Counted from the first letter of the stretch, positions 1 to 9,823 are shown. The stretch is DNA of 64,000 bases from Rhodococcus sp. KBS0724 (GCF_005938745.2 NZ_VCBX02000001.1:6338501-6402500), one strand, 5' to 3'. Translations and numbers: made by a program. The notes: generated from the sequence alone by a model not told the origin.

Positions 1-131
<131 letters not shown>

Positions 132-269
132 TCATGCGAACACTCGTTGGCGGACATGGCCTTTCCGAAAATATTGTGGGTCAGCACAACTCGATGACCC
201 GCCGGGCAGGATGTTTCACCCTCCGATCTGGGGGATATGCAGGAAGTACGGCCGACAGCTGGAGAACTC

Positions 270-698
270 ATGAGAAGAACGATCGCAGCAATCATCGTCG
301 CAGGAGCCCTCGTGTCCCTTCCTGCCTGCGGAAACAACGACGCGAACACAGACAACGGGACCAGCGTCACCGCCGAATCGACGACGGCATCGTCCACGAA
401 ATCGACAACAGTTCGCAGCAGCTCCGTCACCTCCACCGCCGACCTGGGAATGATCGACCAGGCAAAACTGGCCGCTTTTGTTGTGGCCTTCCGCACCGCC
501 TACCCGGATCTCGCTCAGGATCGCGAGGACGAAAGCATCCAGGAAATCGTGTTCACCTCCTGCAACGACATCGCCGCCGGTGTCAGCGAGCAGGATGTCA
601 CCGAAGAGATCCGGGATCTTGCCGCGAACAACGACACGGAAGCGACGCAGGCCCAAGCCGAACAGATCTACAAATTGGTGACACCAGCCTGTCCGTGA
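270..698 (+). CDS. Small secreted lipoprotein, DUF732-like
   Basis: The 142-residue product has a short positively charged N-terminus, a hydrophobic stretch and the lipobox LPAC with Cys20, so it should be exported and lipid-anchored. A Ser/Thr-rich linker covers about residues 25-60. A helical domain with two cysteines follows (TSCNDIAAG and the C-terminal PACP). The pattern fits the DUF732 family common in mycobacteria and rhodococci, whose function is unknown. The ATG at 270 was chosen over an in-frame ATG at 237 because GGAG lies 6 bases upstream and the signal peptide starts there. Confidence 0.75.
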   Translation: MRRTIAAIIVAGALVSLPACGNNDANTDNGTSVTAESTTASSTKSTTVRSSSVTSTADLGMIDQAKLAAFVVAFRTAYPDLAQDREDESIQEIVFTSCNDIAAGVSEQDVTEEIRDLAANNDTEATQAQAEQIYKLVTPACP

Positions 699-759
699 GG
701 TGCATATATCGCCGGTGACCTACCGTGTGTAGGACATCGCGGCGACGGGAGCACACCAC

Positions 760-1218
760 ATGCGTGAAGGTTTTCGCTTACCCGGGTATGGCGGTGCAGC
801 GGTTTTTCTGCGCAGCCACGCCGTTCCGGCTCGGACGCTCGAGACGGAGGCCCCCACACTCGTGTTCGACGTGGGACTACTCAGCCCCGACGAATACAAC
901 CAGTACCTCAACCGACCTGCCGGCGACGGATTCGTGGAACGACTTTCGGCATTTTTCTTCCACGCTGCGGCCGATTTCCACCCGGAGCGCTCACTGGATA
1001 CGTTCAGCGACGAGACCCTCGGCTTGACGATCGCCGTCCGCTCCAGCACCGATCAGCGAGTCGAACTCGAATTCTCGCTAGCCGAAGACGCAACGGAATC
1101 AGATTCCGAGCGCGATGAAATGGACTTCGAGACAAGCAGAGTCGTCCTGGCCACCTCCGCTCAATCGGTGGGCCGACTCAGCGGTCGGACAAGCTCGCAT
1201 TTCGACGGTGAGGCGTAG
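760..1218 (+). CDS. Hypothetical protein (152 aa)
   Basis: I do not recognise this protein. It has no signal peptide or membrane segment and an acidic C-terminal half (EDATESDSERDEMDFE near residues 108-123). The alternating hydrophobic pattern suggests a small beta-rich cytoplasmic domain. It loosely resembles small actinobacterial DUFs, but I cannot name one. It ends only 2 bases before the ATG of the next gene, so the two are probably co-translated. Codon use is typical of the window, which supports a real gene. Confidence 0.55.
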   Translation: MREGFRLPGYGGAAVFLRSHAVPARTLETEAPTLVFDVGLLSPDEYNQYLNRPAGDGFVERLSAFFFHAAADFHPERSLDTFSDETLGLTIAVRSSTDQRVELEFSLAEDATESDSERDEMDFETSRVVLATSAQSVGRLSGRTSSHFDGEA

Positions 1219-1220
1219 CA

Positions 1221-1817
1221 ATGGGATTCCTGTTCGAGGTTCTCGATTTCCCCGACGGCAGCCGCATGACCGATCTGTGGAACAACACATGGGCCGACGA
1301 AGCGGTGGGTGACGAGATCGCATCGGGCCACTTCATTCACCTCGGTGACGACCAACACGTCGACGTCGAAACCAACTTCCTGAGTAGTCATCTGCCGTTC
1401 AATGTCAGCGGATTCGGCGGGGTCTTTCCCGACGGCAAGCCCTGGATGTTCATCATGCAGAAAGCACCCGCCGACATTGCTATTCTCCTTCGCGGACAGG
1501 AAGATCCGCACTCGATGCTGCGCGAGGCACTCGACCGAGCGTTGGAGTTCAACCCTGATGCCCTGGTTGCAGAAGAGATGTCCTGGCATCATGCCGATCT
1601 CGTGAACATCTACGAGGACGAAGGTGCCGCGGCCTCGTCTGTCGAAAACTGGTCGGTGGCTGATCTCTTGCGCGGACTCGTGGCTCAATGTTGCGGGGCG
1701 GACCTGACCGACATTGTCTCGGGATTCCCGAGCTGCGCTTTTCCGGACACGGTACACGCGTGCGAGGACGACGTTTTCAGCGACGTCTTTGCCCGGTGGG
1801 TAGCCGGACTGCAGTGA
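1221..1817 (+). CDS. Hypothetical protein (198 aa), coupled to the preceding gene
   Basis: This is an unrecognised, acidic, apparently cytoplasmic protein of 198 residues. It begins MGFLFEVLDFPDGSRMTDLW and contains several Trp and paired Cys residues (CCGAD near 157 and FPSCAFPD near 168) without a metal-binding spacing I know. The start codon lies 2 bases after the stop of the upstream gene, which argues that the two proteins are made together and may act together. It converges on the permease gene ending at 1837. No function is proposed. Confidence 0.55.
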   Translation: MGFLFEVLDFPDGSRMTDLWNNTWADEAVGDEIASGHFIHLGDDQHVDVETNFLSSHLPFNVSGFGGVFPDGKPWMFIMQKAPADIAILLRGQEDPHSMLREALDRALEFNPDALVAEEMSWHHADLVNIYEDEGAAASSVENWSVADLLRGLVAQCCGADLTDIVSGFPSCAFPDTVHACEDDVFSDVFARWVAGLQ

Positions 1818-1836
1818 GTCCTACCTTCAAGGAGTC

Positions 1837-2754
1837 CTATTTGAGACCGGACTGCACAAATGCATCACGCACGTAGCGCTGAAGGAACAGGTAGATCAGA
1901 AAGATCGGTAAGCATGCCAGTCCCGATGCAGCCATGATTGCGCCCCAGTTGTTCCCCTCGGCACCGAGGAAACTACGGATTCCGATCTGCAGCACGGAAT
2001 TCGACTGGCGCATGATGAGTGCCGGCCAGAGGTACTCGTTCCAGGCAGAGATGAACAACATGATGCCGAGCGCCGCGAGCGCAGGCTTCATGTTGGGCAG
2101 CACTACCTTCCAGAGCGTTGACCACGAGTTCTGGCCGTCGATCTGACTGGCGTCGAGTAGCTCCCGCGGAAATGCCTCCATGTGCTGCCGCATCAGCAAG
2201 ACTCCGAAGGCAGAGCACAAGTTCGGGATCACGATGCCTGCAACGGTGTTGAGCAAACCCATCTGGGAGATGAGCAGATAGTTGGGGATCATCGTGACCT
2301 GAAACGGAACCAACCACGACCCGACGAACAGGAGGAACAAAGCTTGCTTGCCGAAAAAATTCCACCGTGCGAAGCCGTAAGCGGCGAGGATTGCGACCAA
2401 CAGCTGGCTGACCGACATGACCAGCGCCATGGTGAACGTGTTCACCATCATCGACGCCATCGGGATCGTGTTCCACACATATCGGAAGTTCTCGAGGCTG
2501 AATGGCGCGGGTAGTGGGCTCGCGGACAGAGAATCCTCAGGGCGACGGAAGGCCGTGGCAAACAGCCAGTAGATCGGAAAAATGCTGAACACGGTTACGG
2601 CCACGAGGACAACATGCCCGATCACCCGCCTCGTTCGAGATCGAGACCGGACCGGCCCGTCACCGCTCTCGCTCCGGGAATTGAGGTGCTCCACCACCGG
2701 CGTCGCACCGGAACCATGTGCACGGCGGGGCGCGTCGACCAGAACAAATGCCAT
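1837..2754 (-). CDS. ABC transporter permease, MalG/UgpE type
   Basis: The 305-residue inner-membrane permease belongs to the carbohydrate-uptake ABC family (binding-protein-dependent transport component, MalG side). About six membrane helices are visible. The cytoplasmic EAA loop around residues 205-225 (LLDASQIDGQNSW, then VVLPNMKPALAAL) is the docking site for the ATPase. The start at 2754 (MAFVLVDAPRR) is preferred because longer open sequence upstream lies inside the neighbouring permease. It is the last gene of the operon, 8 bases after the other permease. A hydrophilic N-terminal extension of about 55 residues precedes the first helix. Confidence 0.88.
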   Translation of the reverse strand: MAFVLVDAPRRAHGSGATPVVEHLNSRSESGDGPVRSRSRTRRVIGHVVLVAVTVFSIFPIYWLFATAFRRPEDSLSASPLPAPFSLENFRYVWNTIPMASMMVNTFTMALVMSVSQLLVAILAAYGFARWNFFGKQALFLLFVGSWLVPFQVTMIPNYLLISQMGLLNTVAGIVIPNLCSAFGVLLMRQHMEAFPRELLDASQIDGQNSWSTLWKVVLPNMKPALAALGIMLFISAWNEYLWPALIMRQSNSVLQIGIRSFLGAEGNNWGAIMAASGLACLPIFLIYLFLQRYVRDAFVQSGLK

Positions 2755-2762
2755 GTCAGATC

Positions 2763-3713
2763 CTAATTGTCGTAGAAGCTCAGTCGGTCCGACACGCGGA
2801 CGAAGATGACGGCGATGATTCCGAAACCGAGGAAGAAGAGAGTCCCTGCAGCAGCTGACAGTCCGGCGTCGAAGTTCTGGAAACCGAACTGGTACAACAG
2901 GTAATAAATGTTCGTGGACGCTCCGCTCGGTCCACCCTGGGTAAGAATGTCGATGACGGGATATGCCCACTGTGCGCCCAAGAGAATCGTCATGAGGGCC
3001 AGGAAGACCAGTGTGGGAGAGAGAAGCGGCAGCGTGATCTTGCGGGTGATCGTCGCCTCGGACGCGCCGTCGAGCGACGCTGCTGAAGCATAGTCCGGAT
3101 TGATTCCGGCCAGTCCGGCCGAGATGACCAGGACTCCGAAGCCGAGCAGTTGCCATCCGACGATCACGACGACACCGAGCAGTGCAAACTTCGGATCGCG
3201 AAAGATGTTGCCTATCTCCATTCCCCATGTTGCGGCGACCCGCGGGATGACGCCGCCGTCGGGGTTGAACAGCCAACGCCACACGGCGCTGCCGGCGATC
3301 GGTGTCACCAGAAAGGGGACGAAGATCAAGGCTTGATAGATCGTCTTGGAGCGTCCGGATACCCGCTTCGATACCAGCCCGATGACGATCGGCAACAACA
3401 GTGAGAACAGCGTGAAGGCGAGTGTGTAGACCACGGTGTTGCGCAGCGCCTGATGCAACTCGGGTAATGAGAGAACTCGCGTGTAATTATCCAGTCCTAC
3501 AGATTCTTTGGGAACTGTGGGAACCATGTTCCACTTGTAGAAGGAGAGGTTGACGGTTTCGCCGAGCGGCTTGTAGATCCAGACGATCAACAACACCACT
3601 GCCGGCAACAGGTACAGGTAAGGCACCACACTGCGAGGTGCCCACCGGAAGCGGGCTGGGCGCGCTGCTACGGCACGCTCCGACCCGCCTTCGCTTGGAA
3701 CTTCGACGAACAT
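2763..3713 (-). CDS. ABC transporter permease, MalF/UgpA type
   Basis: The 316-residue inner-membrane permease pairs with the MalG-type protein encoded just downstream. It has a short cytoplasmic N-terminus, about six membrane helices and an EAA loop (ASAASLDGASEATITRKITLPLL near residues 210-235), marking it as an importer subunit of the CUT1 sugar/glycerophosphodiester class. It starts 9 bases after the metallophosphoesterase stop, within the six-gene operon. Both permeases have an EAA loop, which fits a heterodimeric channel. The substrate cannot be read from the permease. Confidence 0.88.
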   Translation of the reverse strand: MFVEVPSEGGSERAVAARPARFRWAPRSVVPYLYLLPAVVLLIVWIYKPLGETVNLSFYKWNMVPTVPKESVGLDNYTRVLSLPELHQALRNTVVYTLAFTLFSLLLPIVIGLVSKRVSGRSKTIYQALIFVPFLVTPIAGSAVWRWLFNPDGGVIPRVAATWGMEIGNIFRDPKFALLGVVVIVGWQLLGFGVLVISAGLAGINPDYASAASLDGASEATITRKITLPLLSPTLVFLALMTILLGAQWAYPVIDILTQGGPSGASTNIYYLLYQFGFQNFDAGLSAAAGTLFFLGFGIIAVIFVRVSDRLSFYDN

Positions 3714-3722
3714 GTTCGCGGC

Positions 3723-4616
3723 TCAATTCGCCGGTGCGGTGGTGGAGCCGTACAGTTTGAACGCGGGAACCAGCTTGTCGATTGCCTCCTGAAGGTGATC
3801 AGTGCTCATTTCGTACACAGTCGCCGACTCCTCCACCGGAACTACCGTGTGCAGTACGCGATCTCGGTAGACGTGGACCATGTTGAATGCCTGCGAACCG
3901 TTTTGGCCACGCAGGATACCGGTGCCCGCCAGAACATCCTGTGTGTAGCAGGAAGCAGAGGCAACCGAGACGGGAATTCCGGCGAACGTGCAGGTGGTCG
4001 AGTAGTGCAGGTGACCACCGAGAATACCGCGGACATCGGTTCCCTCGAGTACCGCGGCCAGTTTGTTCTGATCCTTGAGTTCTACCAGAGTGAGCACATC
4101 CAGAACCGACGGAACTGGCGGATGGTGCAGCGCTAGAAGGGTTCCGTGTGGCGCCGGTACAGCAAGCACCCCTTCGAGCCAAGCGAGTTGCTCGTCACTG
4201 ATCAGTCCGTGATGGAATCCGGGAACCGTGCTGTCCAACACGATGATGCGGAGGCCGTTGACGTCGACCACCGAGTCGACGGATTCCTGAGTCGGAGCGC
4301 TATCGAGAAGGCCGCTACGGAAGGCTGGGCGTGCATCGTGATTACCCATGACCCAGATAACCTGTGCACCCAGCCGTTCGGCCGCGGGTTCGACTATCCG
4401 GCGCAGACGGACGTATGCCTCGGGCTCTCCCACGTCGGCCAGATCGCCGGTGAAGACAATAGCCTCGGGGCGCTGGCCGGTCCTCTCGAGCCGTTCGAAG
4501 ATGCGAGCCAAATTGGCATCGCTGTCCACGGAATCGTGGAGAAGATCACCGTCGGTGACAAAGTGAGTGTCGCTGAGATGCAGGATGTAGTGGTCGGGTT
4601 CGCCGTACTGGGACAT
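3723..4616 (-). CDS. Calcineurin-like metallophosphoesterase (cyclic-nucleotide / glycerophosphodiesterase type)
   Basis: The 297-residue cytoplasmic enzyme carries the full class III phosphodiesterase metal-site set: D16-x-H18 (SDTH), D58 (GDLAD), GNHD at 91-94, H164-H165 and GGHLH at 200-204. This is the set of CpdA/Rv0805 cyclic-AMP phosphodiesterases and of GpdQ glycerophosphodiesterase, which hydrolyse phosphodiesters with two metal ions. No signal peptide is present. The gene sits between a phosphatase and the two permeases. That favours cleavage of an imported phosphodiester over cAMP signalling, but this is inference. An AG-rich ribosome site (GGAGAA) precedes the ATG at 4616. Confidence 0.85.
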   Translation of the reverse strand: MSQYGEPDHYILHLSDTHFVTDGDLLHDSVDSDANLARIFERLERTGQRPEAIVFTGDLADVGEPEAYVRLRRIVEPAAERLGAQVIWVMGNHDARPAFRSGLLDSAPTQESVDSVVDVNGLRIIVLDSTVPGFHHGLISDEQLAWLEGVLAVPAPHGTLLALHHPPVPSVLDVLTLVELKDQNKLAAVLEGTDVRGILGGHLHYSTTCTFAGIPVSVASASCYTQDVLAGTGILRGQNGSQAFNMVHVYRDRVLHTVVPVEESATVYEMSTDHLQEAIDKLVPAFKLYGSTTAPAN

Positions 4617-4635
4617 GAGAAATTCTCCTTCGATT

Positions 4636-4665
4636 GTGTGTCAGTTGACCGTGTGTCAGTTGACC
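4636..4665. repeat. Perfect 15-bp tandem duplication at the phosphatase stop codon
   Basis: The unit GTGTGTCAGTTGACC occurs twice head to tail (4636-4650 and 4651-4665). On the minus strand each copy carries GTCAACTGA, so the phosphatase reading frame meets its stop (TGA at 4658-4656) in the first copy it reaches. A second in-frame V-N-stop follows 15 bases later. The duplication lies just upstream of the metallophosphoesterase ribosome binding site. Confidence 0.95.
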
Positions 4666-5413
4666 AGTGCAAGATGCAGGCGATCGAGTTCCTCAGAGCT
4701 CAATCCATGGGCAAGAAGGTATTCGGAGGCACTCCCATACGAGTTATCGATGGATTGCAGGCTTGCCCGCATGAGCGCAGCGGGGCTTGCCCCGACCAAT
4801 TGGACGATGTCCTCCCCGCCGCCGATGCCGTACTCGCGCAACCTCACAGCCATCGCGGATGCCCAATTACCGGCCAGCATGACCTCGGAGAGCGAATAGT
4901 CTGCGACGACGTCGCGGTAATCCACACCGACGGCCGCCAGCGCAAGCGCAACGACGAGACCGGTCCTGTCCTTGCCTGCCGTGCAGTGCAGTGCACCAGG
5001 ATTGGGCGATCGTCGGACTCTGCGATTACGCGCACCGCGCGAGCCAGCCGTACGCCACACCGATCAATGGCCTGTTCGTACATTGCCGCGAGGTCCAAAC
5101 TTGTTTTGCGAGGGTCTATTTCATTCTCGAAGATGGGGAGATGGAACTGCCTCAGATCCAAACCCGCGAGGGCATTCGGGGCTTTGTCCAGCTCCTCCTG
5201 GTCGCGTAGGTCGATGACGAGCGCAAGCCCTCGAGCGCGGAGAACCTCGCGGTCCGCCTGGCTGAGACTGTGAAGAGCGTCCGAGCGAAAAAGTTTGTTC
5301 CACTTGGTGGTAAGCCCTCCGCGGGCGGCGTAGCCCCCGACGTCACGAAAGTTGTAGGTGCCGTTCAGGTCGAGCCGTCGATTGGCCCGTTGAACCGGAA
5401 TAGCCGTTGTCAT
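4656..5413 (-). pseudogene. Tyrosine phosphatase family 3 protein, frameshifted at the active site
   Basis: The N-terminal part (start 5413, NFRDVGGYAARGG near residue 21) is in one frame. The catalytic P-loop HCTAGKDRTG and the rest of the protein (to 4656) are in another. The frame changes inside a GTGCA triplet repeat at 4981-4995. Removing one 5-base unit restores VHCTAGKDRTG and gives an intact 250-residue protein, since 758 minus 5 is divisible by three. The family includes dual-specificity and phosphoinositide-type phosphatases with a CxxGKDRT loop. As it stands, the long frame reads HCTARQARTG and lacks a functional loop. Causes could be real inactivation, reversible slippage or a sequencing error. 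Confidence 0.85.
4981..4995. repeat. GTGCA x3 pentanucleotide repeat in the phosphatase catalytic loop
   Basis: Three uninterrupted copies of GTGCA lie at the codons for the catalytic Val-His-Cys-Thr. Two copies would encode the intact HCTAGKDRTG loop; three copies shift the frame. Slipped-strand mispairing at such repeats adds or removes units. Confidence 0.95.
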
Positions 5414-5462
5414 AGTTGTTCCTGATTCGGATTCTCGTTACCTGGATTTGAATTCTGATTCG

Positions 5463-6821
5463 TCAGCCGATCAATTCCTGAGCCCGTTGCTGCGCTGCCT
5501 GCATCGTCGACTTCGGATCCTTACCGTAGAACACGGATTCTTCGATGGCTCGAGCGAGAATGTCGTCGACCTGGACGTAACTGTTGCCGGGGTACGACTG
5601 CCAGGGCTGGATCGAGTCGAGTTGTTTGAGGTTGGGTGCCAGCAGCGGATTTTTGTCAGCCCACGGCTTGAGTGCAGCGGGATCCTGCGTCAGCGACGAA
5701 CGCAGCGGCAGGTATCCGATCTTGGTAGAGATCTGGGTGTACGCGTGATCGCTGGTCATGAACTTGATCAATTCCCAAGCGGCGCGGGCCTTGACGGGGT
5801 CTTGCGAGAAGACAGACAGGACCGAACCTGAGTTCGTGGGAATCGCTGCATGCCCGTCGAAGGCAGGCATCGCGGTCGCCCGCAAGTCCCAACCTGCCTT
5901 TGCTGCGGAACTGACAAACAATCCCTGCAATGCAGACGTGTTGAGATCGATGGCGATGTCGCCCTTCGCGAACCCCTCGTACTGCGTCGCCGCATCAGCA
6001 TTGACCAGGACCCCGTCTTCGTAGAGTCCCCGGAGCATGGTGACAGCCGAAACCGATCCAGGCTCACCGAATTCGATGGTTTTGCGATCATCGGAAAGCA
6101 CACCGCCACCAGCCGACTTGAAGAGCGCCTGCATGCACCAGTTGCCACCCTTGACCGAACAGCTGATCCCGAGCGAGGGCTTTCCGGTCTTGGCGGTCAC
6201 TGCCTTCGCAGCAGTGGCCACCTTGGTCCAGGTGGAAAGGTCGGTGTCTGCGGGGAGCCCGGCCTCGGTCAATGCAGTGGAGTTGTAGAACAACGTCGGA
6301 GTGGAGAACACATACGGAACGCCGTAGGTGTCACCATTCCAGTCGCCGAGTGTGGCAGCTCTGGGATGGAAGGGATGTTCCCCGCCGAAGTTCGCCTTGA
6401 CTGCGTCCTCACCGACCAGGTCGTCGAGATTTCTCGCTTTCAGAGCTGTGACGGCGAAATCGAGTGTGTCGAAAGTTAATTGAGCGACATCGGGCGGCGA
6501 CCCGGCGAGCATTTGTGTCTGCACGCTGCTTGCGGTGCCCGAACCGGCCGCACCACCGCTCTGCGGAGGTTGCGCCTTGACGTGAATGTTCGGATGCGCA
6601 GCCTCGAAGTCGGAGACGAGACCAGTGATGGTGTCTGTCCACAAACCGGCCTGGGCAAGGTTATACGACTCGAAGACGATGTCGACCTGCTGGTTCGGGT
6701 CGAGTTCCGGTACCTGCGCCGCAGAATCGGAGCCGCCGGCGGTAGCGCCTCCCGTGGCACATCCGGCAAGGGCGAGGGTCGCCGCCAAAGCCGTGGCGAT
6801 CTTCCATCGTGATTTGCGCAT
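5463..6821 (-). CDS. ABC transporter substrate-binding lipoprotein, family 1 (UgpB/MalE-like)
   Basis: The 452-residue extracellular solute-binding protein has a lysine/arginine-rich N-terminus (MRKSRWK), a hydrophobic core and the lipobox LAGC with Cys21, so it should be anchored on the outer face of the membrane. The mature part has the hallmarks of family 1 binding proteins, including DVAQLTFDTLDFAV, GDTYGVPYVFSTPTLFYNS near residues 165-183 and the C-terminal AWELIKFMTSD segment. The frame is open upstream to 7202, but the signal peptide fixes the start at 6821. It lies between the ATPase and the phosphatase gene. The ligand is unknown. The phosphoesterases in the operon suggest a glycerophosphodiester or sugar-phosphate ester. 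Confidence 0.9.
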   Translation of the reverse strand: MRKSRWKIATALAATLALAGCATGGATAGGSDSAAQVPELDPNQQVDIVFESYNLAQAGLWTDTITGLVSDFEAAHPNIHVKAQPPQSGGAAGSGTASSVQTQMLAGSPPDVAQLTFDTLDFAVTALKARNLDDLVGEDAVKANFGGEHPFHPRAATLGDWNGDTYGVPYVFSTPTLFYNSTALTEAGLPADTDLSTWTKVATAAKAVTAKTGKPSLGISCSVKGGNWCMQALFKSAGGGVLSDDRKTIEFGEPGSVSAVTMLRGLYEDGVLVNADAATQYEGFAKGDIAIDLNTSALQGLFVSSAAKAGWDLRATAMPAFDGHAAIPTNSGSVLSVFSQDPVKARAAWELIKFMTSDHAYTQISTKIGYLPLRSSLTQDPAALKPWADKNPLLAPNLKQLDSIQPWQSYPGNSYVQVDDILARAIEESVFYGKDPKSTMQAAQQRAQELIG

Positions 6822-6870
6822 GACAAAGCTCCTCGTAGTGAAATGCTGCATGAAGGGACGGGTTGGAGGT

Positions 6871-8001
<1,131 letters not shown>

Positions 8002-8027
8002 TGGCTTCTCCCGATGAAATGACGTTA

Positions 8028-8066
8028 CCCAATCACATCGAATTGGGGATTTTCGTTACATCGAAA
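8028..8066. promoter_or_regulatory. Two inverted repeats upstream of the importer operon (candidate RpiR operators)
   Basis: CCCAAT (8028-8033) and ATTGGG (8042-8047) form a 6-bp dyad with an 8-base spacer. TTTCG (8051-8055) and CGAAA (8062-8066) form a second dyad with a 6-base spacer. Both lie 27-65 bases upstream of the ATPase start at 8001 and just beyond the end of the RpiR gene. Binding is inferred from position only. Confidence 0.4.
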
Positions 8067-8164
8067 GTTAGCCACCAGAAGATGAACGGCGGTCGAACGC
8101 CGTCGAAATAGTCCGTAATTCTCAGGGCAACGATTCGGGTCGAAATGTGGGACGAATCCGAACC

Positions 8165-9043
8165 TCAGCCAGCGGAACCATGATTGAGGACGCCGAACAC
8201 CTGCTCGAGGGACCGAGCTGCAGCTTGGGCAGATCCGCCGCGGCGTTCACTCACCGCAATCTGGAGTCCTATCAAGAAGGTCAGCTGGACTACCGTTGCC
8301 GACGCGCCGTGTGCGCTCCACGGGCCCGACCCACCCCCGAGAACCAGGCCAACGTCCGCCAGTTCCATCAGCGGCGAACGCGCATACCCGGTCACGCCGA
8401 TTACGGTTGCACCGGCCTCTTTTGCGGCTTCGGCAGGCTGGAGCGTCAACGAGTTGAGCCCACTGTCACTGATCGCCAGACAGACATCACGCGAGGTGAG
8501 GTGCCGGGCAATGAGTTGCTGCATCACTGCATCAGTGGGCGCTTCGACGGTGCGTCCATACAAAGTGAACCGAACAGCCACTGTCGATGCCGACGGCCCG
8601 GACACTCCGTTTCCCACAACAAGCACGCGGTCGGCGTTAGCGATGGCGTCGACGGCCCGGTCGAAAGCACCGTGATCCAAAGGTGCGAGCGCTCCGCCGA
8701 GATCGGTCGCCACTTCGTCGAATACGGCGCGCAGCAGTCCGTTGCCGCCCTTGGGGTGCGACGAACCCGGCACCCGCGATTCGGCTGCACCCAAGTCTCT
8801 CAACAGCAGCATGCGCAGATGCTGGAAGCCTTTGAATCCGAGATTCTGACAGGCTCGAATGACTGTGGCTGTCGACGTGGACGCATGCTCGGCCACATCT
8901 GCCGCCGACCACCAGGCAAACTCCTTCGGCCTGGCGATGCAGATGTCAGCGACGCGCCGCTCACTCGGGCCGAGCGAGGGGGCAAGAGCGCGAATGGTCG
9001 AAAGAGTGGCACCTACAGGGGGATCGGTCTGCAACTTACTCAT
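8165..9043 (-). CDS. RpiR/MurR-family transcriptional regulator with SIS domain
   Basis: The 292-residue regulator has an N-terminal RpiR helix-turn-helix (about residues 10-85; SAADVAEHASTSTATVIRACQNLGFKGFQHLR is characteristic) and a C-terminal SIS sugar-phosphate-binding domain (about 120-250; VLVVGNGVSGPSA and LAISDSGLNS). Members sense phosphosugars. It is transcribed in the same direction as the importer operon, 163 bases upstream, so it probably controls it. A phosphosugar sensor fits an importer accompanied by phosphoesterases. The start MSKLQ at 9043 matches family length; an in-frame ATG at 9061 is an alternative. Confidence 0.88.
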   Translation of the reverse strand: MSKLQTDPPVGATLSTIRALAPSLGPSERRVADICIARPKEFAWWSAADVAEHASTSTATVIRACQNLGFKGFQHLRMLLLRDLGAAESRVPGSSHPKGGNGLLRAVFDEVATDLGGALAPLDHGAFDRAVDAIANADRVLVVGNGVSGPSASTVAVRFTLYGRTVEAPTDAVMQQLIARHLTSRDVCLAISDSGLNSLTLQPAEAAKEAGATVIGVTGYARSPLMELADVGLVLGGGSGPWSAHGASATVVQLTFLIGLQIAVSERRGGSAQAAARSLEQVFGVLNHGSAG

Positions 9044-9160
9044 CTGCACTGGATAACACATCAACGTGAACATGCACAGGTGCAAACCAACCTTCCCACT
9101 CCGCCGCCTGGAGCCGGAGATGTGACGGACGAGACTGCCAGTCGCAATATTTCGGAGTAC

Positions 9161-9174
9161 GCTCATTAATGAGC
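9161..9174. promoter_or_regulatory. Perfect 14-bp palindrome upstream of the TetR gene
   Basis: GCTCATTAATGAGC is fully self-complementary and lies 31 bases before the TetR start at 9206, in the 162-bp divergent space shared with the RpiR gene. TetR proteins usually bind such dyads and repress their own promoters, so autoregulation is a reasonable inference. Confidence 0.5.
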
Positions 9175-9205
9175 ATGATCCGAAAAGGGCGAAGGAGGTG
9201 AGCGA

Positions 9206-9805
9206 ATGCGAGAACTTGGGCGTCGCGAACGCAACAAGCTCGAGAAGCAGACACGCATCTTCGACGCCGCGGCTGAACTGTTCGCAGAAAAGGGCTACAG
9301 CGCGGTCACAACACAAGAGATCGCCGACCGCGCCGATGTAGCCGGCGGCACACTCTTTCGTTACGCCGCAAGCAAAGCCGAGTTACTCCTCATGGTGTAC
9401 AACGCGGAGTACCGCAAGCAGATCGAACTGGGAGAAGAGCGTGAGGCCAAGTCGACGGGCACAGAAGACCGTGTGCTCGAGCTTGTTTCACCCCTGCTGA
9501 TCGCAAGTCGCCGAAACGACGAGAACACCGGCATCTACCAACGCGAAGTGCTGTTCGGCGAGCCCAGCGAATGTTTCCGGGCCGAAGGCCTCGAACTCTC
9601 GCAACGCCTGCAAACGCGGATTGCACAAATCCTGCACGAGGGTCACCCCCACCACCCCACCCGAACCACCACTGCAGCGCGAACGATTTCCAACGTGCTG
9701 CACTTCGAAATAGCCCGCGCGGCATTGGACCGGATCACGGCAGACGAGCTCACGAACATCGTTGCCGCACAGGTCCGATTGACCCTTGCCGGACTACCCA
9801 CCTAA
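9206..9805 (+). CDS. TetR-family transcriptional regulator
   Basis: The 199-residue protein has an N-terminal TetR DNA-binding domain (about residues 15-62: AAELFAEKGYSAVTTQEIAD, then AGGTLFRYAASKAELL) and a divergent ligand-binding C-terminus. A strong ribosome site, GGAGGTGA, precedes the ATG. It ends 18 bases before the 3-hydroxyacyl-CoA dehydrogenase gene, so the two are very likely one transcript. The palindrome at 9161-9174 may be its operator. An acyl-CoA or fatty-acid-like effector is plausible from the neighbour, but is not shown by the sequence. Confidence 0.88.
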   Translation: MRELGRRERNKLEKQTRIFDAAAELFAEKGYSAVTTQEIADRADVAGGTLFRYAASKAELLLMVYNAEYRKQIELGEEREAKSTGTEDRVLELVSPLLIASRRNDENTGIYQREVLFGEPSECFRAEGLELSQRLQTRIAQILHEGHPHHPTRTTTAARTISNVLHFEIARAALDRITADELTNIVAAQVRLTLAGLPT

Positions 9806-9823
9806 AAGGATTGAGGATCGAAA

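Noticed and set aside
2755..3282. An N-terminal extension of the MalG-type permease into its neighbour.
   Set aside because: The extra residues are an out-of-frame reading of the MalF-type gene. The start at 2754 gives normal family length.
4146..5273. A 375-codon open frame on the plus strand opposite the phosphoesterase and phosphatase genes.
   Set aside because: It is the antisense shadow of two genes with intact family motifs. GC-rich DNA with strong third-position bias leaves such frames open, and the translation shows no recognisable domain.
8147..9169. A 340-codon plus-strand frame opposite the RpiR gene.
   Set aside because: The opposite strand shows complete helix-turn-helix and SIS domains. 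This frame has no ribosome site and no recognisable motif.
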